Below are positions 58,150 through 64,000 of a DNA stretch of 64,000 nt, piece by piece. The position numbers were made by a program, and so were the translations under genes. Origin of the DNA: Xanthomonas vesicatoria ATCC 35937 (lineage in GTDB: Bacteria > Pseudomonadota > Gammaproteobacteria > Xanthomonadales > Xanthomonadaceae); assembly GCF_001908725.1 (NCBI RefSeq), contig NZ_CP018725.1:3100001-3164000 (forward strand), read 5' to 3'. The notes below the pieces were generated by a model, which did not search any database, was not told the DNA's origin, and saw only the letters and a list, made by a program, of their open reading frames with translations. The number at the start of each line of letters is the position of its first letter. Positions within the stretch are counted from its first letter, which is position 1.

Positions 58150-58157
<8 letters not shown>
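57102..58157 (+). CDS. ntrB: nitrogen sensor histidine kinase
   Basis: A 351-residue cytoplasmic kinase: PAS domain (about 10-115), dimer domain with phosphoacceptor His132 in LAHELRNPLAGLKGAAQLL, and an ATPase domain with DDGGGVPEE and GSGLGLALAQ. It phosphorylates NtrC when nitrogen is scarce and is switched to a phosphatase by GlnK. The start at 57102 or 57108 follows the NtrC-like site directly. The ntrC start overlaps its stop by 8 bases. Confidence 0.95.
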
Positions 58158-59577
<1,420 letters not shown>

Positions 59578-59790
59578 TCACGCGGCGGCGCAACGCGTTA
59601 GCTCCTATCCAGCAGGAGCAGGCCAATGCAGGGCTGCATTCATCCAGTGGGGGAGGGCAACGCAGGTCTGCATTCGCCAGGCCGCGAGCTGACCTCTCCG
59701 AGGGAAAAAGCGGGTGAGATGAGGTAGGTCAGCCAAGTCCACGTGCACCGCACTTGGCTCGCGACCACCGCGTGACTCTCGCTTCGCCCG

Positions 59791-59857
59791 TCCCCTCATC
59801 CGGTGCTGCGCGCCACCTTCTCCCCATCAAGGAGGACAATCTCCCAGGGGGAGAAGC
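59791..59857. repeat. dispersed palindromic intergenic repeat, disrupted copy
   Basis: TCCCCTCATCCGGTGCTGCG leads to CACCTTCTCCCCATCAAGGA and CTCCCAGGGGGAGAAG. The interior has extra bases compared with 11621-11668. Confidence 0.7.
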
Positions 59858-60065
59858 GACCCGCAGGCGCCGCGCGCAGGTCGCCGCCCGCACGAACGTG
59901 CGCTCACATGAAAAAGAGCGATTGGGCGAGAGCGGCTAACCAGAAAAGCGGCCGGTCAGAAACTGACCGACCAGGAGGCGACCAGTCGGAAGGCGACCAG
60001 ACCAAAGGTTGGCGGGCAAGGAAAACAGCGGCAGAAAAGCCCGTCTAATGCGTAGCAGCGAGAAA

Positions 60066-60103
60066 GCCCCTCTCCCCGCGGAAGAGAGGTTGGGATGAGG
60101 GTC
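60066..60103. repeat. dispersed palindromic intergenic repeat, half copy
   Basis: CCCCTCTCCCCGCGGAAGAG followed by AGGTTGGGATGAGGGTCC is the right half of the block at 11406-11511. Confidence 0.65.
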
Positions 60104-60415
60104 CCTGTGCCGATAAACATTTGGCCGCCAACAACGCCTGGCGCCAAACTCAGACCAGCACCAGCACCAACCGACGAACACCGAACACCATCCGTCCATT
60201 CGTTCATCCGTCGCGCGTAGTCAATCAGCAGACAACGCTTCAACGCCGCCAGATCACGGTGTCGCCGCACCATGCACCGCGCAAACCGCCGCCAGCATCG
60301 GCGATGCCGATCACCCACACCAACCCCGTAAACTCCTGCGCTGCCCCAGACGCATTTCATGACACGTGAACATGCGCCCGCATAGGTTTTCAGCCTGATC
60401 AGGAGAAACAGCTCG

Positions 60416-61015
60416 ATGCGTTATCGGTCGTCCACGGTCCTTGCCTTTACCGCGCTGGCGCTTGCCGCCTGCAGCAGCACGCCACCCCCTCCACCGCCGC
60501 CGCCGCCAGCGGCGCGCGTGGTGCCTGCGCGTCCGGTGCAACAGGCCGAAGTCGCGCTGGCCTCGGCATCGGGCAGTCTGGTCAGCGGCCGGGTGGTGCT
60601 GGTGCCGGCGTTGCAGGGCATCCGCATCACCGGCACGGTCGGTGGCCTGCGCCCAGGCGGCGTGGCGGGCTTCCACGTGCACGAACGCGGCGATTGCAGC
60701 GCGACCGATGCCAGCAGTGCGGGTGGGCATTTCAATCCGACCGGCACGTCGCACGGACGCGCCGGCAGCGGCATCCATCACCTGGGCGATATGGACAACC
60801 TGCGCGCCGACGCCGAGGGCGTCGCGCACCTGGACATGATCCTGTCCGGCATCAGCCTGGGCGACGGCGCGCCCAGCGATGTGATCGGCAAGGCGCTGAT
60901 CGTGCATGCCGATGCCGACGACTATCGCAGCCAGCCCAGCGGCAACGCGGGCGCCCGTCTGGCCTGCGGCGTCATCCGCGTCACGCAATGGCGCACACCC
61001 CCTTCGCAGCCCTGA
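60416..61015 (+). CDS. sodC: Cu/Zn superoxide dismutase, lipoprotein
   Basis: A 199-residue SodC. The signal ends in a lipobox LAAC (Cys19), and nine prolines (residues 23-31) follow as a tether. Copper ligands His87 and His89 (GFHVHE), the bridging His105 (GGHFNP), zinc ligands His113, His122 and Asp125, and His164 are all visible. It destroys superoxide outside the cytoplasm. AGGAG precedes the ATG. A second sodC gene follows directly. Confidence 0.95.
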   Translation: MRYRSSTVLAFTALALAACSSTPPPPPPPPPAARVVPARPVQQAEVALASASGSLVSGRVVLVPALQGIRITGTVGGLRPGGVAGFHVHERGDCSATDASSAGGHFNPTGTSHGRAGSGIHHLGDMDNLRADAEGVAHLDMILSGISLGDGAPSDVIGKALIVHADADDYRSQPSGNAGARLACGVIRVTQWRTPPSQP

Positions 61016-61062
61016 GTTGGGGCACCCATGGCCGCAGCTGCGGCCTCTACAGGAGTTTTTCC

Positions 61063-61710
61063 ATGCGCATTCTTTCCACCACCCTGTTCCTGGCCACTGC
61101 GCTGGTGTTGACCGCGTGCAAGCGCGACGAGCCCGCACCCGCCGACCCCGCGCCCGCACCGACGGCCGGCACGCCGGCAGAGGCGGCACACGGCGGCGAG
61201 CATGCCGCCGCCATGGTGACCGGTGCGGCCGCCACCACCACGGCCACCGCCGAGCTCAAGCCGACCAAGGACAGTGAGGTCAAGGGCACGGTGACCTTCA
61301 AGACGGTCGACGGCGCGTTGCGCGTGACCGGTCAGCTCAGTGGGCTCAAGCCCAACACCGAGCACGGCTTCCATATCCACGAAAAGGGCGATTGCAGCGC
61401 CCCGGACGGCAGCAGCGCCGGCGGCCACTTCAATCCGGCCCAGTCCGACCACGGCAGCGTCAGCGCCGACCCGCATCACGGCGGCGACATGCCCAACATC
61501 AAGGCTGACGCCCAAGGCAATGCCAGCATCGACGGCCCGGTCTCAAGCAACGTCAATCTCGGCAAGGCCGACCAGTTCGATATCGCCGGCCACGCGGTGA
61601 TCGTGCATGCCGATGCCGACGACTACAAAACCCAGCCCACCGGCAATGCGGGCGGCCGTCTGGCCTGCGGCGTGATCACCACCGACAACGCGCAGGCTGC
61701 CACCAAGTAA
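61063..61710 (+). CDS. sodC2: Cu/Zn superoxide dismutase, lipoprotein, second copy
   Basis: A 215-residue SodC with lipobox LTAC (Cys19) and a linker rich in Ala, Pro and Glu. His104 and His106 (GFHIHE), the bridging His122 (GGHFNP) and HHGGDM are in place, with HADADDY near the C-terminus. It begins 47 bases after sodC1 and has an AGGAG. The two proteins differ outside the metal sites, so the duplication is old. The hairpin after it probably ends both. Confidence 0.95.
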   Translation: MRILSTTLFLATALVLTACKRDEPAPADPAPAPTAGTPAEAAHGGEHAAAMVTGAAATTTATAELKPTKDSEVKGTVTFKTVDGALRVTGQLSGLKPNTEHGFHIHEKGDCSAPDGSSAGGHFNPAQSDHGSVSADPHHGGDMPNIKADAQGNASIDGPVSSNVNLGKADQFDIAGHAVIVHADADDYKTQPTGNAGGRLACGVITTDNAQAATK

Positions 61711-61714
61711 GCGC

Positions 61715-61752
61715 ACGCGTTGCGCCGCGGTCCACGCCGCGGCGCAACGCGT
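61715..61752 (+). terminator. 16-bp perfect hairpin after sodC2
   Basis: ACGCGTTGCGCCGCGG pairs with CCGCGGCGCAACGCGT, loop TCCACG, five bases after the stop. No T-run, but very stable. It may also separate the pair from the convergent effector gene. Confidence 0.6.
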
Positions 61753-61841
61753 CAGTGCACACCATCGCGAATGTGGAATGCGCACCCGGCGCTGTGCGGA
61801 GTCCAGTGCCGATGAGGTGGGCAGAGCTTGGCTAACTAGCT

Positions 61842-63359
61842 CTAGTCGCTGCTGCTCATCGATTTTCCCGCATAGAAAGCCTGCGCAGCATCCTTGCAAA
61901 TCTGCTCATAAAACGTATCGGCGTCCTCGGTGGAATAGCCAGCGCCCACGAAGCATCCGCGTGCGATTTCATGCAGCGAATGCCGGATGCTGCTGGCGTC
62001 GTCGTAGACGGCATTGAGGCAGGCAACCACCACCGCGACATCCTGTTTCGAAAGGCGTGGCTCGCCGCTCATCAGGCGCGCATGGTTGATGCACGCAACG
62101 GCATTTGCACTGGTGAACGAGTCGCCCAAGCCGGAGCAGTCTTCAAAGCCGGTGCCTTCGGCGTTGAGTTTGAAGTGCGCGATCGGCAGGCCTTCCATGT
62201 TCTTCTGCTTTGCCATCTCCATGAAATCCGCAAGCGCTTCGGGTTGATCCCGCAGGCGCCTGGACTGAATCTTCGTTTCCAGTTTTTGAAGAAACGGCCC
62301 TGCGATGCTGGTGTTTCTCTTCAGGACACTGATGGAGGGATCTTCGAACATCAAGGTCGCATCGATCCTGTCGGTTTGCTCCTGAGACAGCAGCCCGTTT
62401 GCGATCAGGGTCTTCATGATGACTTTCTCCGGGTGGCCCCAATGCTCGTCGGCCGCATAGACCTGCCGGAAATTCAGGATTGCCTGGCCGGCGGCGTGCT
62501 GTGCTTGTGTGCCGAGCGTGTCATTGCCATCTAATGCGCGTTGAAGCGACTCCATGCATTGTTTGAGAGACAGCGCCGCATCGCTATTCGAAGCCTGCTT
62601 GAAATGCTGCATGCCACGGTTGATGAAGGGTTGGGTGATGGAGCGCGAGGTATATCCGCTTGCTCCGGTTCTGGCATTGGGTACGCCGGTCAGCGAGTAC
62701 TTGTTTTTCTTGTCGTAGAGCTCGCTCTTGCTCAGATCCGGGTCGGCCGGGACGTTCGCAGGCGCGTATTTGGCGATGCACTCCTGCTTGATCCGCTCGC
62801 CCTTGAGACAGCTGAGGTTGGTCAGCAGCGATTCCCGTGCATTCTTGGTGTCGAACAGATGGCCGACATGGACCTTGGTTGCCGCGCGGTAATCGCTCAT
62901 GGTGGCGAACTGGTTGGACCCGCATGTCTTGATTGAGACGAAAGGACGGCCATGGGATGCGCGTTCTTCCTCGGTGGCGCTGTGGTACCGAGCGTGATAT
63001 TCCTCCGCTTTTGCACATGCCTTTTCCAGGCGATCATTGCTGGTAAACCCGGCCTTGCCATCGACCAGTGCGGTCGTGGACAAGAAAAAGTTGTCTGCAA
63101 CATAACCGGCGCCCGCGATTCCCAGCGCGTATTTGGCGACCCGAGAGGCCCAGTTTCTCCCGCGTCCGCCGTTTTCCTGATGTGGGCCTTCCTGCGCTGC
63201 TTGCCTGGCTTTTCGGGCGGGTAAGGCCCCCAGCAAACCAGTCGTTTCGTTGGCGCCCGGCGATGTAAGCGACGACGCAGACGGGTGCTGCGCTGGCGAG
63301 GGGCTGGAGGCAAGATGCCGTTGAATGGTGGTCAATGTTTGTGTGGTCTTGGTGCGCAT
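61842..63359 (-). CDS. xopAG: type III effector XopAG (AvrGf/HopG1 family)
   Basis: A 505-residue effector. From about residue 88 on, it matches, from memory, HopG1: FFLSTTALVDGKAGFTSN, GLGDSFTSANAVACINHA and SGEPRLSKQDV, with GCFVGAGYSTEDA near the end. The GPFL at 354-357 is the cyclophilin-binding GPxL motif reported for AvrGf2. The first 45 residues are rich in Ser, Thr, Pro and Gln, as in type III signals. The family is delivered into plant cells, acts in plastids or mitochondria, and can restrict host range (citrus). AGAGGA is 6 bases before the start. Base composition is visibly less GC-rich than its neighbours, which suggests gain by transfer. Confidence 0.9.
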   Translation of the reverse strand: MRTKTTQTLTTIQRHLASSPSPAQHPSASSLTSPGANETTGLLGALPARKARQAAQEGPHQENGGRGRNWASRVAKYALGIAGAGYVADNFFLSTTALVDGKAGFTSNDRLEKACAKAEEYHARYHSATEEERASHGRPFVSIKTCGSNQFATMSDYRAATKVHVGHLFDTKNARESLLTNLSCLKGERIKQECIAKYAPANVPADPDLSKSELYDKKNKYSLTGVPNARTGASGYTSRSITQPFINRGMQHFKQASNSDAALSLKQCMESLQRALDGNDTLGTQAQHAAGQAILNFRQVYAADEHWGHPEKVIMKTLIANGLLSQEQTDRIDATLMFEDPSISVLKRNTSIAGPFLQKLETKIQSRRLRDQPEALADFMEMAKQKNMEGLPIAHFKLNAEGTGFEDCSGLGDSFTSANAVACINHARLMSGEPRLSKQDVAVVVACLNAVYDDASSIRHSLHEIARGCFVGAGYSTEDADTFYEQICKDAAQAFYAGKSMSSSD

Positions 63360-63377
63360 GATGTGTCCTCTCGATGC

Positions 63378-63456
63378 AGAATAGAGAACCGCTGTACTGG
63401 TTGAGTCGAGACTCGGCGAAGCGTCGCGGCGAAAAGGCCGTTGGTCGAGTAGCGAA
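63378..63456 (-). promoter_or_regulatory. HrpX-type promoter region of xopAG
   Basis: On the minus strand three TTCGC words occur in order at 63456, 63433 and 63420, with spacers of 18 and 8. The last is followed after 32 bases by TATTCT, fitting the YANNNT -10 box that HrpX-regulated genes carry 30-32 bases past their PIP box. The spacing between TTCGC words is not the canonical 15. Confidence 0.5.
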
Positions 63457-64000
63457 GTGTTGCGATATGTGGTGGCGTGTTCCCGATCACGTTGATTCGC
63501 GCTGGGTCATCAGAGAACGGCCGCCAAGCAGCTTGCGGTTACGTCATGGTTTGGGTTGTCGCGCGCGTCGTTGCGGAGTGCTGAAACCGTTTCGATATGT
63601 CGGCCGGCAATGTCGATGTTGCACGCAGCGGTGATCACAGCAGCCGAAGTCCTAGCGTGGCGCCATGCGGGCTGCTTCCGTCGCATCGCGCAACGACTGT
63701 GCCTGATGCCTAGGCGCGCATCCATTTCGACCGCGAAGACGTGATGTCATAAACGAGCAGGTGCGCTGAGCGGCATCTATCGCATCCGGTCGAGCGATCC
63801 ACTGCGGCTCGGTAGGGCCATGCACGCGTGATATTGACCAAGACATGCAGGTAGGGGGGATTGAAGATCAGGATGGGTATTGCCCCATCTGGAATCGTTC
63901 GATCGCTAAGAGCAGCCAACAACTACTTCGCAGTCGCCAGAAGGGCGTGCCGGTACTCGGAATCGGCATGTGCCACGCGTCCACTTCGATCCCTGCGCGC
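63457..64000. other. end region, no supported gene
   Basis: Short openings exist but none has a family match or ribosome site. The words CGCTAAGAGCAGCCAACAAC near 63905 look like the TAAGAG repeat family. The effector's outer boundary cannot be seen. Confidence 0.4.

Larger units (their letters stand above)
59578..60415. other. 838-base gap between ntrC and sodC1
   Basis: Contains two repeat blocks (below) and an Arg/Lys-like stretch around 59930-60020 with GACCAG words, but no supported gene. The palindrome-like GGCGGCGCAACGCGTTAG at 59583 resembles the stem after sodC2. Confidence 0.5.

Noticed and set aside
63416..63456. Canonical PIP box (TTCGC-N15-TTCGC) before xopAG
   Set aside because: The measured spacers are 18 and 8, so it was recorded only as a candidate HrpX-type region.

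Overview
The window is a GC-rich stretch of a Xanthomonas chromosome (family Xanthomonadaceae). The assignment rests on a recognisable type III effector of the XopAG/AvrGf/HopG1 family, a pectin and rhamnogalacturonan catabolic locus of the plant-associated type, and many short intergenic repeats typical of this genus. No tRNA, rRNA, CRISPR array, prophage or intact insertion sequence was seen. All identifications are by reading motifs; no database search was run.

Layout. (1) 0-16.4 kb is a plant cell-wall sugar locus: the end of an aldo/keto reductase, two SGNH acetylesterases at the edges (the second fused to a cupin domain), two coupled esterases, an FAH-type hydratase, a DctPQM TRAP transporter, a GH43 glycosidase, a LacI-type regulator, and the 4-deoxy-5-ketouronate genes kduI, kduD and an RpiB-fold isomerase resembling DhuI. 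Three near-identical 18-bp sites lie in front of the divergent esterase/hydratase pair, GH43 and kduI. They probably mark one LacI-family regulon. (2) 16.7-25 kb holds a DUF2442-type protein, phhA diverging from an Lrp/AsnC regulator across a 12-bp inverted repeat, a TonB-dependent siderophore receptor with a Fur-like site, a patatin lipoprotein and an AIM24-type protein. (3) 25.4-34.2 kb holds a lone ABC ATPase, a desaturase, an EF-hand protein, a two-gene ABC importer whose second gene fuses binding protein and permease, and an ergothioneine set (EgtE-like, egtB, egtD). The importer's position suggests it may carry ergothioneine or a related betaine.

(4) 34.2-52.2 kb is mostly housekeeping: a fused indolepyruvate ferredoxin oxidoreductase, an AEC permease, a ParA-like ATPase followed by sixA, a YceI protein and a phospholipase D lipoprotein in tight succession, a thioesterase, PlsC, a YheT-like hydrolase, a TPR-sulfotransferase, a PEBP protein, and a META/DUF4377 lipoprotein broken by an apparent one-base deletion. 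(5) 52.3-59.6 kb holds uppP and a full nitrogen-control block (glnA, glnK, amtB, ntrB, ntrC) with two NtrC sites and a sigma-54 promoter before glnA, and a third NtrC-like site touching the ntrB start codon. (6) 60.4-64 kb holds tandem sodC lipoprotein genes and xopAG with a HrpX-type upstream region.

How the genes work together. The first locus de-esterifies and trims pectic side chains, imports acidic sugars and converts 4-deoxy-5-ketouronate towards KDG. The nitrogen block is a self-contained sensor-transporter-assimilation circuit. The Cu/Zn superoxide dismutases, ergothioneine genes and effector fit a bacterium that meets host oxidative defence. The most notable items are the ergothioneine/ABC association, the two unrelated isomerases for the same step, the in-frame hexanucleotide array in an esterase tail, the mapped NtrC circuit, the effector, and the frameshifted lipoprotein.
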